A DNA stretch of 58,988 nt from an uncultured Eubacterium sp. (GTDB lineage: Bacteria > Bacillota > Clostridia > Lachnospirales > Lachnospiraceae). The DNA lies in NCBI RefSeq assembly GCF_937958975.1, contig NZ_CALGRE010000055.1:1-58988 (forward strand), in the 5' to 3' direction. The notes beneath the pieces are model-generated. The model did no database searches, was not told the origin of the DNA, and saw nothing but the letters and a program-made list of their open reading frames with translations. This document shows, in pieces, positions 43,377 to 52,495 of the stretch (position 1 is the first letter of the stretch; every line of letters begins with the position of its first letter). The position numbers and the translations under genes are program-made.

Positions 43377-46300
43377 ATGAGCGGAAAAAATAAGTTTATA
43401 AAGAAATTTGTAAGTTTTGCAGCTGTGGTGGCATTATTGTTGGGACAAGTAAATTATGGTTATGCTGTGGAGACTGAAAAAATTTTAACACAGCAGAGCA
43501 ATGATGATACGATGGTAGGAAGTGTAAAGGTACAGGGAGATAAAGATTTTGACTGTGACACTTTAAGAAATAGTGATAGTGACCAGTGGAGATGGATCAG
43601 TTATCCGGAAAGCCGTATGGAAATGAATTACCAGGCAAGAGCTACGGAAACTGCCAAATATGATGGTGGAATGAATCTGAATATGGTTGTACTGGTAAAT
43701 GGTATTCAGAAAAAAAACAATGTGCATAAGATTCAGATGGGACCAAAGGATGGAGTGGCAGGAGATTTCAATGAGGGTTCCTTAAAAGTAGCCTGGTATC
43801 CATATAAGTTGACAGCAGAGGCAACCTATTCCAAAGGAAAAGTATATATGGACGAATTCTTTGCAGATAAGAATACATACATTCGTTTGATAGATGTGAC
43901 AGAAGCAAAAGATGCAAAGATGAAGATGTCAGCGAGAAGAACAGGAATCTCTCGAGTGGGAAATGATTTAGTTATTGATGAAAATCATGATTGGATGGTA
44001 TTGAAGTTCTTAAAACTGAATGAACAGGGAGAGGTTGTAGGACAGTACACACCGGTTATTAATGGGGATGATTGGTATGTTGAGACCACATTTGACAGTG
44101 AACATGCAAAATTAGCATTTTCGTTGACAATGTTACCAAAGAACGTTAAAGATAACAGTAAAGAGAGTACACAGGAATTAGCGGACAAAACAGTTGGACA
44201 GGGAACAAATATTAATAAATTACTTCTGAATACAAAAAAATTCTGGGATGAAAAGCTTGGAAAGGTTCCGGTACCTGAGAATTTTGGCTTTTCGGGAAAT
44301 AGAACAAATGGGACAATATCAGCAGAGAAACATAGAAAATCGTTCTATGCAGCGTGGGCTTTTCAGTATCAGAACATCGTAGAACCTACGCCGGAAAAGG
44401 GATATAACTATTATCAGGTTACGTTGGGAAAAGCATCTACATGGGGTAGTGGTTCTGCTTCCGCACCAAATAGCTGTTCATGGGAATCTTTGTTTAATAT
44501 TCAGGAGTTATCCTATGTAGAACCGGAAATTGCATGGGATGCAATGAAAGGATTTATATATAGTATTGATGATAATGGAATTTTGGATGGTGAATGTCTC
44601 CCGTCACAGAAGGCTCATACAACATGGTTGTGTTATAGAAATATGATTAAAGAATTTCCAGAACGGGAAGAAGAATTAAACAGTGAACTGAATTCTTTAT
44701 ATGCATATATTTATAAATATTTAGTATGGAGAGCTGATAACCCAAGATGGATTTACGGAAATGAAAATTTTAAAAACGAAAAAGATATTTCCTTTGTGAC
44801 CCAGTGGTACAGTGATGTGGATTATGCAATTAAGATTGCAGAAAAATTAGGAAAATATAATGATGTTGCAAATTATGAGAGAATGAAAGCAGCCATGGGC
44901 GAAAATGCAAGAAAATGGTTTTTTGCAGAGTACGATACCAGTCAGCCGGATTCTAGAAACAACAGAATTAAAGCTTTCTGTTTCTTAAACGATAATGGAA
45001 CAAACAGCTATAGCTGGCCTGGTTCCAGTCATAATGCAACGAGTGATGAAGCACTGAATTATGTTTATGAAGCATTGCTTGCTGAATTTCCAAAGGATTT
45101 GACAGATAAGTTAGTACATAGTTATCTGGCATTTACCGACGGACATGAAGAGGAGCCGTTATTGGGCTTCAAGTTTTATAAATATGGTGACGGTTGTCAT
45201 ACTGCATATGGTTTGTTAGAAAAAGAGTTAGAGTATCCTGAATTGTCAGGAAAATGGAAAGATTATATCAATGCAGTATTGGCGAACGCTATTAAAAATG
45301 TGGATTTTGCTGAGTGTTTGAGAGTATCGGGAGACAGTACCCATTTAGAAGGAGTAGAACCATCTTCATTTAATGCGTCTGCAGTTATAGATTATACATA
45401 TATGATGAATGGGATGCGTATTGATTTAGGTGATTTTGTTGCTATAGGCGGAGATGATTTGGTCAAGACAAAGAAAACAGATGTAGATGTTTATACATTA
45501 AAGGGAGTAAAACCACAACTTCCAAAGATGACGAAAGTAAGTTGTCAGGGAGTAGAACAGTATGCACTGGTTGTTTGGCCGGATGTAAAGGAGACACAGT
45601 ATGACGGAGATAAAAAGAGTTTCACTGTGGAGGGGAAAATATATGGAACGGATATTAAAGTAACAGCTAAAGTTCATGTATATACGAATGTGGCATTAAA
45701 TAAAAATGCCACTGCCGGAAGTAGAAGCAGTGAAGCAGGAAAGGCTGTAGATGGAAATTTATCCACAAGATGGGGAGATTCTGAGTGGTCAAATGAGCAT
45801 TGGTTCCAGGTAGATTTGGGAAAAAGATATGCTTTAAAAGCATTGTCAATTTCATATGAGGTTTCATATGCGAAAGATTTTGAGGTTAAGATTTCTGAAG
45901 ATGGAAGAAAATGGAGAACGATTAGAACAGTAACTAACAATGAAACGTTAGATTGGAATTATATTTTTGATGAGCCGGTATATGCCTCCTACATAAGGAT
46001 TGATGCATCCAAAACATCCAATGAGGAGTGGGGATTTTCTATCTGGGAATTGGGAGTCTATGGACAGGAAGAATATGAGAATGTGGCATTAGATAAAAGA
46101 GCGACTGCCGGAAGCAAAAGTGATGAAGCAGGAAAGGCGGTTGATGGAGATATATCTACAAGATGGGGAGATTCTGCGTGGTCAAAGGAACATTGGTTCC
46201 AGGTGGATTTAGGAAATGAATATTTTTTGAAATCCATAAAAATTGCATTTGAAGAATCATATGCCAAGGATTTTGTAATTAAAGTTTCAAATAATGGAGT

Positions 46301-47042
46301 GAATTGGAAAACAGTAAAAATTGTGTCAGATAATAATGTACTCGATTGGAGTTATAACTTTGATGAACCGATATGTGCATCTTATATAAGAATTGATGCA
46401 TCTAGAACATCTAATGAGGAATGGGGATTTTCTATTTGGGAATTTGAAGCCTATGGAAAAGAAGAAATTGTTTCTATCAGTAATGATATTGCTATTACAG
46501 GCTATCAGATGACTTCTGCTTTAAATAATATAGATGGAAACATGGGATTTAGAACTGTATATCAGGCAGAACCTCAAATTGATGGACAAACAGCTACACA
46601 GGTCGGACTGGTGTATGGACTGGTGTATGGTGATAATCCAATAACAAAAAAGGATGTAGTTTATGATTCTGATAATCCGTATGTGCGGCAGCATACGGCA
46701 ACAGAAAATGGAAAATCACCAACGGTTATGGGAGATTCTGACACGGCATCCTATTATGTACTTACTATGGATTGTGGAAATGGAACAGGAAGTGGTAATG
46801 TTTCTGTAAATGCGTATACCACACAATATTATGTCCGTGCATATGCCAAATTAAAAGATGGAAGTATTGTATATAGCAAGGTGAAAGCATTTACAATATA
46901 TGATGTGGCAGATTTTCTTTATCAGAATCAATTTGTGAAGAATAAACATACATTTGATTGTTTGTATCAGAAAATATTAAGACCTGTAAATAGTGACTAT
47001 GAAGAAAGACAGTTTAATTGGAGCAGCATTATTGTAAAATAA
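43377..47042 (+). CDS. Large secreted glycosidase-like protein with Ig-like and two F5/8 type C domains
   Basis: The 1221-residue protein has a signal peptide (1-30, cleaved near YGYA). Residues about 40-690 look like a glycoside hydrolase of the alpha/alpha six-hairpin group, with Trp- and acid-rich segments such as SCSWESLFNIQELSYVEPEIAWDAMKGF; a GH63-type or related family is possible, unproven. Residues about 700-768 fit a bacterial Ig-like (Big_4) domain. Two tandem F5/8 type C (CBM32-like) domains follow at about 771-900 and 902-1030, both with GKAVDG, STRWGDS and HWFQVDLG. An unknown C-terminal domain of 190 residues ends the protein. There is no sorting motif. It probably breaks down host or dietary glycans. 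It stands alone between terminators. Confidence 0.75.
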   Translation: MSGKNKFIKKFVSFAAVVALLLGQVNYGYAVETEKILTQQSNDDTMVGSVKVQGDKDFDCDTLRNSDSDQWRWISYPESRMEMNYQARATETAKYDGGMNLNMVVLVNGIQKKNNVHKIQMGPKDGVAGDFNEGSLKVAWYPYKLTAEATYSKGKVYMDEFFADKNTYIRLIDVTEAKDAKMKMSARRTGISRVGNDLVIDENHDWMVLKFLKLNEQGEVVGQYTPVINGDDWYVETTFDSEHAKLAFSLTMLPKNVKDNSKESTQELADKTVGQGTNINKLLLNTKKFWDEKLGKVPVPENFGFSGNRTNGTISAEKHRKSFYAAWAFQYQNIVEPTPEKGYNYYQVTLGKASTWGSGSASAPNSCSWESLFNIQELSYVEPEIAWDAMKGFIYSIDDNGILDGECLPSQKAHTTWLCYRNMIKEFPEREEELNSELNSLYAYIYKYLVWRADNPRWIYGNENFKNEKDISFVTQWYSDVDYAIKIAEKLGKYNDVANYERMKAAMGENARKWFFAEYDTSQPDSRNNRIKAFCFLNDNGTNSYSWPGSSHNATSDEALNYVYEALLAEFPKDLTDKLVHSYLAFTDGHEEEPLLGFKFYKYGDGCHTAYGLLEKELEYPELSGKWKDYINAVLANAIKNVDFAECLRVSGDSTHLEGVEPSSFNASAVIDYTYMMNGMRIDLGDFVAIGGDDLVKTKKTDVDVYTLKGVKPQLPKMTKVSCQGVEQYALVVWPDVKETQYDGDKKSFTVEGKIYGTDIKVTAKVHVYTNVALNKNATAGSRSSEAGKAVDGNLSTRWGDSEWSNEHWFQVDLGKRYALKALSISYEVSYAKDFEVKISEDGRKWRTIRTVTNNETLDWNYIFDEPVYASYIRIDASKTSNEEWGFSIWELGVYGQEEYENVALDKRATAGSKSDEAGKAVDGDISTRWGDSAWSKEHWFQVDLGNEYFLKSIKIAFEESYAKDFVIKVSNNGVNWKTVKIVSDNNVLDWSYNFDEPICASYIRIDASRTSNEEWGFSIWEFEAYGKEEIVSISNDIAITGYQMTSALNNIDGNMGFRTVYQAEPQIDGQTATQVGLVYGLVYGDNPITKKDVVYDSDNPYVRQHTATENGKSPTVMGDSDTASYYVLTMDCGNGTGSGNVSVNAYTTQYYVRAYAKLKDGSIVYSKVKAFTIYDVADFLYQNQFVKNKHTFDCLYQKILRPVNSDYEERQFNWSSIIVK
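45690..46470 (+). repeat. Internal duplication coding for the two F5/8 type C domains
   Basis: The segments from about 45690 and 46080 are offset by roughly 390 bp and share long stretches at DNA and protein level (GKAVDG, STRWGDS, IRIDAS, SNEEWGFSIWE). This points to a fairly recent in-frame domain duplication. Confidence 0.8.
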
Positions 47043-47054
47043 AAAATAAGTGAT

Positions 47055-47093
47055 AAAGGTCGAATCTGAGGGGAACTTTGGATTCGGCCTTTT
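47055..47093 (+). terminator. Terminator after the glycosidase-like gene
   Basis: AAAGGTCGAATC (47055-47066) pairs with GATTCGGCCTTT (47081-47092) with one G-T pair, then T. Confidence 0.75.
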
Positions 47094-47116
47094 GTGAAAT
47101 AGATGTATGAAACAGA

Positions 47117-47145
47117 TTGTGCAAGTTATCTTTTCGTGATAATAT
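47117..47145 (+). promoter_or_regulatory. Candidate pyrE promoter
   Basis: TTGTGC (47117-47122) and TAATAT (47140-47145) are 17 nt apart, about 40 nt before the pyrE start. Confidence 0.5.
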
Positions 47146-47184
47146 AAAATAGTTATTTAATGACTATAAAGGAGATGGATAAGA

Positions 47185-47862
47185 ATGGAAAATTATAAGC
47201 AGGAATTTATAGAATTTATGGTAGAAAGTGATGTATTGAAATTTGGAGAATTTACTTTAAAAAGCGGAAGGAAGTCTCCATTTTTTATGAATGCAGGTCT
47301 GTATGTGACAGGAACTCAGCTTCATAAACTGGGACAGTATTATGCCAAGGCTATCCACGACCATTATGGGGAAGATTTTGATATATTATTTGGACCGGCA
47401 TACAAAGGGATTCCTATCGGAGTCGCTACATGTATAGCTTTTTCAGAGCTATATGGAAAAGAAATTAAATATTGTTCTAATAGAAAGGAAGCAAAGGACC
47501 ATGGAGATGCCGGGATACTTCTTGGAAGTCCTATAAAGGATGGGGACAAGGTTGTTATTATAGAGGATGTAACAACGTCCGGTAAGTCTATCGAGGAGAC
47601 ATTTCCTATTATTAAGGCACAGGGGGATGTAGAGATACTTGGCTTAATGGTTTCTTTGAATAGGATGGAGAAGGGACGTGACAGTGACAAGAGTGCACTT
47701 TTAGAAATACAGGAAAAGTACGGATTTAAAGCGAATGCAATTGTGTCTATGGCGGAGGTAGTAGAACACCTTTATAATAAAGAATGTAATGGCAAGGTTG
47801 TAATAGACGATGAGATAAAGTCAGCGATTGATAAGTATTATGAGCAGTACGGTGCGAAATAG
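47185..47862 (+). CDS. pyrE: Orotate phosphoribosyltransferase
   Basis: PyrE couples orotate to PRPP to give OMP. The 225-residue protein has FTLKSGRKSPFFMNAG at the N terminus, FGPAYKGIPIG, the flexible-loop region NRKEAKDHG and the PRPP motif VVIIEDVTTSGKSIEE near residues 121-136. An AAAGGAGA site precedes the ATG. It is separated by about 6 kb from the other pyr genes and has its own promoter, so the two loci would need a common signal for joint control. Confidence 0.96.
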   Translation: MENYKQEFIEFMVESDVLKFGEFTLKSGRKSPFFMNAGLYVTGTQLHKLGQYYAKAIHDHYGEDFDILFGPAYKGIPIGVATCIAFSELYGKEIKYCSNRKEAKDHGDAGILLGSPIKDGDKVVIIEDVTTSGKSIEETFPIIKAQGDVEILGLMVSLNRMEKGRDSDKSALLEIQEKYGFKANAIVSMAEVVEHLYNKECNGKVVIDDEIKSAIDKYYEQYGAK

Positions 47863-47876
47863 TCAGGAGAATCAAA

Positions 47877-48332
47877 GTGGCGAAGACAGAAATAAAAGTC
47901 AGAGTTTTTGGCAGAATATTTTTTGTACTCTATATGATATTGGCATTGTATTTTATGTTCTTTTCTGAGACACTGGATAGGACAAGGGTCAGTGATGAAT
48001 ATAGATATAATCTTACTCTTTTTAAAGAGATTAATAGATTTTGGAACATGAGATATACTTATGGATGGCATATTACAATTGTTAATTTACTTGGAAATGT
48101 AGTCTGCTTTATGCCTTTTGGATTTTTGCTGCCAACTATTTCAAGAAAAAGGGTATTAAAAAATGTTGTAAGTGTGACATTTTTTGCTATGCTTTTTAGT
48201 ACAGGAATAGAAACGGCACAGTTAATTTCTAAAGTTGGAGCGTTTGATGTGGATGATATATTTTTAAACACATTGGGTGGATTTTTAGGTTATGTGTCAA
48301 TGAAACTTACAAAAGTGCGGAAACATATATAG
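47877..48332 (+). CDS. VanZ-like membrane protein
   Basis: The 151-residue protein starts at GTG seven bases after AGGAG, 14 bp after pyrE. It has four membrane segments and the VanZ pattern NLLGNVVCFMPFGFLLP, FAMLFSTGIETAQLIS and GAFDVDDIFLNTLGGFLGY. VanZ proteins are small membrane proteins, one of which gives low-level teicoplanin resistance; most have no known role. Nothing here suggests a resistance cluster. It is probably co-transcribed with pyrE and the next gene. Confidence 0.85.
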   Translation: MAKTEIKVRVFGRIFFVLYMILALYFMFFSETLDRTRVSDEYRYNLTLFKEINRFWNMRYTYGWHITIVNLLGNVVCFMPFGFLLPTISRKRVLKNVVSVTFFAMLFSTGIETAQLISKVGAFDVDDIFLNTLGGFLGYVSMKLTKVRKHI

Positions 48333-48368
48333 CAGAGTGGCAATATAAATTATTGAAGGTAAATATAA

Positions 48369-48716
48369 GTGAAAAAAAATAAGAAGATTAGATTAGAAGA
48401 AAAAGAAGATAAAAAGGCAAAAAAAATTCCTTTAAGCAAATATACCAGGGGAGGAAAGTCTTCCTCGTTAATTGCATTGGAAAGTTTTTTGGTTATTGTG
48501 TTATCTGTCTCCATTTCCGTTGCAATGAAAGGAAAGGCGGGAATATATGTGGGAATATTAATGTTGTTTGCGTTTGCAACTTCCATTGCAGGATTTGTGA
48601 TAGGAATTAACAGTTTTAGAGAAGAAAACAAGTTTATGAGATACACATACATTGGAACAATTGCCAATGCAGTAATCTGGATTGCGATTCTTGGTATGTA
48701 TTTAATTTATATATAA
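48369..48716 (+). CDS. Small membrane protein, DUF6142-like
   Basis: The 115-residue protein starts at GTG with GAAGG upstream. The first 30 residues are very basic and charged (KKNKKIRLEEKEDKKAKK), followed by three membrane segments, the last two flanking GINSFREENKFMRY. The size and the G.NSF.EEN motif recall the DUF6142 family of Clostridia, from memory. Function is unknown. It lies in a row of membrane and peptidase genes between pyrE and purE. Confidence 0.6.
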   Translation: MKKNKKIRLEEKEDKKAKKIPLSKYTRGGKSSSLIALESFLVIVLSVSISVAMKGKAGIYVGILMLFAFATSIAGFVIGINSFREENKFMRYTYIGTIANAVIWIAILGMYLIYI

Positions 48717-48730
48717 GCAGAGGTATTAGA

Positions 48731-50734
48731 ATGAATATTGTTGAGGAGCGCTATAACATTGCGATAAACAGAATAAAAGAAATAAAGAATGATGATATTG
48801 TAAAGCCGTATAATGAATTTTTTCAGAAGACAGCAAGCTTTATCATTATGCTTGATGGCGTTTACAACATGATAAACAGCGGTGAAATGATTAATTTAGA
48901 TAGACACCGTTTAGAAAAAATAAATTACAGTCTTTATTGTGATATTTATAAAGAAAATTACGGGAAAAGTTTTGCAAATCCCCGGTATGCCGTGGAATGT
49001 CTGGGTGAGGAATATGGGCAGATTCTATGCTTTTTGTATACAAAAATTAGAGCGGTAATTGGGAATTTGTATAGAGGACAGTTAGAAGCTGCAACACTAT
49101 GGTTTGAGCTATTTATTGAAATATATAACTATTTTGAAAATATTGACGAAATCATATTTGAAAATGTAAAAGAAACGATGTATTCCTTTATAAAAGATAA
49201 TACAGAGATTTTTACGGAGATTTCTGTTGATGCGATGTTAAACCCTGAAAATAGTTTTGCAGTTGATATTGTGACTAAAAGTGATTTAGAAGATTTGCGA
49301 TATTTATATCGTTATGGTGAATATATCGGAAGTAATGAAATTGAAATGGCAATATATCTTAACTCTTTAGAGCAAAACAAGATTGACCGGCTTGCAAAGG
49401 TCTATACAGAGGGTTATAGAAATGGTTTTATTAATACGGGAAAGGATTTGTCGATTAAGAGTACCGTAGATATAAGATATAACATCGGGTTCGAGCGAAT
49501 TGTAAAAGCTGCAATTCGAAATTTTGGAGAAATGGGATTAAAACCGGTGATTTATCCGAGGGGCTATAACAGTACGATGTGCAATAAACAATATTGGTTT
49601 GACCATAAGTTTGATGATGCATTATTTTTAGATAAGGCATTTGTAAAAAGAAAGTTAGAAGTATCGAGACAGGCTTTTGAGACAAGAAAAGAAATGGCTG
49701 CAATGATGGCAGGCCCGGCAGTGATTGAAGTGTTTGGTGAGACACCTTTTGAACCGGAGAACAAAAAAGAGGCATATAGCTTCACTGAAGAACAACAGAG
49801 GCTTCAGGTTCATTTTTCACTGGAATATCAGCAGATTATACAGGAATACATCAAAGGAGATGAGAGAAGCTTTACAATTATTGCATTTCCGATTCCGGAG
49901 TTTGGTGATAAATTTGAGGAAATGTTTGAGGCGACAGTAGAAATCAATACTTTAGATGAGAAAAAATATGCAGAGGTTCAGCAGGCATTAATCGATACAT
50001 TGGATAAGGCAGAATATGTGAGAGTGACAGGAAAAGGTGAAAACAAGACTTATATCAATGTACAGATGCATGAATTAGATGAGCCTGAGAAGGAAACAAA
50101 TTTTGAGAATTGTCTGGCAGATGTAAATATACCGCTGGGTGAAGTGTTTACGTCTCCAAAGCTTTCAGGAACCAATGGGTTGCTTCATGTGAGCGAGGTT
50201 TATCTTGGAGAATTAAAATATAAAGATTTAGAAATTACATTTGAAGATGGAAAAATAAAAGATTATAGTTGTAAAAATTTTGATACAGAGGAAGAAAATA
50301 AAAAATATATTAAAGAAAATGTAATGTTCAATCACGAGACACTTCCGATTGGTGAGTTTGCTATTGGGACAAACACAACAGCGTATGCGATAGCGAATAA
50401 GTTTGATGTAGTTTATAAATTACCTATTTTAATTGTAGAAAAAATGGGTCCTCATTTTGCGGTAGGGGATACCTGTTACAGTCATGAGGAGGATGTTAAG
50501 ACATATAATCCAGATGGAAAAGAAATTGTGGCAAGAGAAAATGAAATTTCCGCATTGCGAAAAACAGATGTGAAAAAAGCATATTTTGGATGTCATACAG
50601 ATATAACAATTCCGTATGATGAAATCGGGGAGATAACTGCCGTCACGAAGAACGGGGAGGAGTTCGTTATTATTCAGGATGGAAGATTTGTGCTAAAGGG
50701 GACAGAGATGCTAAATGAAGCATTAAAAAAATAA
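48731..50734 (+). CDS. M29-type aminopeptidase with long N-terminal extension
   Basis: The C-terminal half of this 667-residue protein matches metallopeptidase family M29 (AmpS/PepS): NIPLGEVFTSP with Glu near 471, PIGEFAIGTN with Glu near 541, EKMGPHFAVGDTCYS with His and Tyr near 575-582, and HTDITI with His and Asp near 623-625. These are the two-metal ligands of the family. Usual members have about 410 residues; here roughly 250 extra residues of mostly helical sequence stand in front, with no signal peptide. It should remove N-terminal amino acids from peptides in the cytoplasm. An AGAGG site precedes the ATG. Confidence 0.85.
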   Translation: MNIVEERYNIAINRIKEIKNDDIVKPYNEFFQKTASFIIMLDGVYNMINSGEMINLDRHRLEKINYSLYCDIYKENYGKSFANPRYAVECLGEEYGQILCFLYTKIRAVIGNLYRGQLEAATLWFELFIEIYNYFENIDEIIFENVKETMYSFIKDNTEIFTEISVDAMLNPENSFAVDIVTKSDLEDLRYLYRYGEYIGSNEIEMAIYLNSLEQNKIDRLAKVYTEGYRNGFINTGKDLSIKSTVDIRYNIGFERIVKAAIRNFGEMGLKPVIYPRGYNSTMCNKQYWFDHKFDDALFLDKAFVKRKLEVSRQAFETRKEMAAMMAGPAVIEVFGETPFEPENKKEAYSFTEEQQRLQVHFSLEYQQIIQEYIKGDERSFTIIAFPIPEFGDKFEEMFEATVEINTLDEKKYAEVQQALIDTLDKAEYVRVTGKGENKTYINVQMHELDEPEKETNFENCLADVNIPLGEVFTSPKLSGTNGLLHVSEVYLGELKYKDLEITFEDGKIKDYSCKNFDTEEENKKYIKENVMFNHETLPIGEFAIGTNTTAYAIANKFDVVYKLPILIVEKMGPHFAVGDTCYSHEEDVKTYNPDGKEIVARENEISALRKTDVKKAYFGCHTDITIPYDEIGEITAVTKNGEEFVIIQDGRFVLKGTEMLNEALKK

Positions 50735-50753
50735 TATAAATTTATTTTCATTC

Positions 50754-50782
50754 TTCATTATTCATAATGTTTATGGTACAAT
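50754..50782 (+). promoter_or_regulatory. purE operon promoter
   Basis: TTCATT (50754-50759) and TACAAT (50777-50782) are 17 nt apart. The surrounding 43 nt match the purL promoter region without gaps. The leader of about 110 nt holds two hairpins: CCGATT/AATCGG (50796-50818) and AAACCATG/CATGGTTT (50832-50861). Confidence 0.6.
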
Positions 50783-50900
50783 AACGAAGAAAATGCCGAT
50801 TGTGCCTGTACGAATCGGTATATGACGAGAAAAACCATGGAGATGGCAATCGACATGGTTTAAAAACATATTTGTATAAAAATGGAAAAAGGAGAGCAAA

Positions 50901-51401
50901 ATGGCAAAAGTAGGTATTGTAATGGGCAGTGATTCAGATATGCCTGTCATGAGTAAAGCAGCAGAGATTTTAGACAAGTTTGGTATTGATTATGAGATGA
51001 CGATTATTTCGGCTCATAGAGAACCGGATATTTTCTTTGATTGGGCAAAAAGTGCTGAAGACCGGGGAATTAAGGTTATAATTGCAGGAGCGGGAAAAGC
51101 GGCTCATTTACCGGGAATGTGTGCAGCATTATTTAAGATGCCGGTGATTGGTATTCCAATGAAAACGTCAGATTTAGGCGGAGTAGATTCATTGTATTCC
51201 ATCGTACAGATGCCATCAGGTGTACCTGTAGCTACTGTTGCTATTAACGGAGGAATGAATGCAGGAATTTTAGCTGCACAGATACTTGCTACATCTGATG
51301 ATGCTCTTTTAGATAAAATAAAAGAATATGCGGAAACGATGAAATCAGAAGTGGAAGCAAAGGATGCAAAGCTGAAAGAAGTCGGTTATAAGAACTATTA
51401 A
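50901..51401 (+). CDS. purE: N5-carboxyaminoimidazole ribonucleotide mutase
   Basis: PurE makes CAIR, by rearranging N5-CAIR (class I) or by direct carboxylation of AIR (class II). The 166-residue protein has the start VGIVMGSDSDMPVMSKAAEIL, ISAHREPD with the catalytic His, and AGAGKAAHLPGMCA. No purK is present in the window, so either class II chemistry or a purK elsewhere is implied. An AGGAGA site precedes the ATG. It opens purE-purM-purN-purD. Confidence 0.95.
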   Translation: MAKVGIVMGSDSDMPVMSKAAEILDKFGIDYEMTIISAHREPDIFFDWAKSAEDRGIKVIIAGAGKAAHLPGMCAALFKMPVIGIPMKTSDLGGVDSLYSIVQMPSGVPVATVAINGGMNAGILAAQILATSDDALLDKIKEYAETMKSEVEAKDAKLKEVGYKNY

Positions 51402-51451
51402 ACAACAGCAAAAGATATTGATATATATTAAAAAACAGGAGGAATTTTATA

Positions 51452-52477
51452 ATGGATTATAAGAAAGCAGGCGTTGATATCGAGGCAGGATACAAATCAG
51501 TTGAATTGATTAAAGGTTCTATCAAGGAGACAGTGAGACCCGAGGTTTTAGGAGGTATCGGAGGTTTTGCCGGTGCATTTGATATGAGTGCATTTAAAAA
51601 TATGGAAGAACCGATTTTGGTTTCCGGAACAGACGGGGTAGGTACAAAAATTAAGCTTGCTTTTGTTTTAGATAAGCATGATACGATAGGTATTGACTGT
51701 GTGGCAATGTGTGTCAACGATATTGTCTGCGGCGGTGGAGAACCATTATTTTTCCTGGATTATATTGCCTGTGGAAAGAATTTCCCGGAAAAGATTGCGC
51801 AGATTGTAAAAGGTGTGGCAGAGGGATGTAAGCAGTCGGGATGTGCATTAATTGGCGGAGAGACAGCAGAACATCCGGGACTTATGCCGGAAGATGACTA
51901 TGATTTGGCCGGTTTTGCAGTCGGTGTGGTAGATAAAAAAGATTTGATTACAGGAGAAAATATTAAGCCGGGAGATAAATTAATTGGTATTGCATCCTCC
52001 GGTGTACACAGTAATGGATTTTCACTTGTAAGAAAAGTGTTTGATATGACAGAGGAGTCGTTGAATACATATTATGATGAACTCGGAACAACTCTTGGAG
52101 AAGCGCTGCTTGCACCGACAGTTATCTATGTTAAGGCGTTAAAAGCCATTAGGGAAAACGGTGTGACAATTCATGGATGCAGTCATATTACAGGCGGTGG
52201 ATTTTACGAAAATATTCCTAGAATGTTACCGGATGGAGTTAAGGCTGTGGTTAAAAAGGATTCTTACGAGGTTCCGGCTATTTTCAGACTTCTTGCAAAG
52301 CAGGGTGATATCGCAGAAGAGATGATGTACAATACTTACAATATGGGTATTGGAATGTTGTTGGCGGTGGATGAAAGTGATGTAGAGGCTACAATGGCAG
52401 CTATTGAGTCGGCAGGCGAAAAATGTTTCGTTGTTGGAGAAGTGGAAGCCGGAGAAAAGTCAGTTGAATTGGTTTAG
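51452..52477 (+). CDS. purM: Phosphoribosylformylglycinamidine cyclo-ligase
   Basis: PurM closes FGAM to AIR with ATP. The 341-residue length is standard. Motifs include DYKKAGVDIEAGYKSVELIK, VSGTDGVGTKIKLAF, DCVAMCVNDIVCGGGEPLFFLDY, GGETAEHPGLMPEDDYDLAGF and GIASSGVHSNGFSLVR. A GGAGG site precedes the ATG, 50 bp after purE and 18 bp before purN. Confidence 0.97.
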   Translation: MDYKKAGVDIEAGYKSVELIKGSIKETVRPEVLGGIGGFAGAFDMSAFKNMEEPILVSGTDGVGTKIKLAFVLDKHDTIGIDCVAMCVNDIVCGGGEPLFFLDYIACGKNFPEKIAQIVKGVAEGCKQSGCALIGGETAEHPGLMPEDDYDLAGFAVGVVDKKDLITGENIKPGDKLIGIASSGVHSNGFSLVRKVFDMTEESLNTYYDELGTTLGEALLAPTVIYVKALKAIRENGVTIHGCSHITGGGFYENIPRMLPDGVKAVVKKDSYEVPAIFRLLAKQGDIAEEMMYNTYNMGIGMLLAVDESDVEATMAAIESAGEKCFVVGEVEAGEKSVELV

Positions 52478-52495
52478 TTTTCGAATGAGGTAAAA

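Noticed and set aside
50783..50900. Purine riboswitch or PurR boxes in the purE leader
   Set aside because: CGAA-containing bits exist, but they do not form the paired PurBox arrangement, and the purine riboswitch core is absent.
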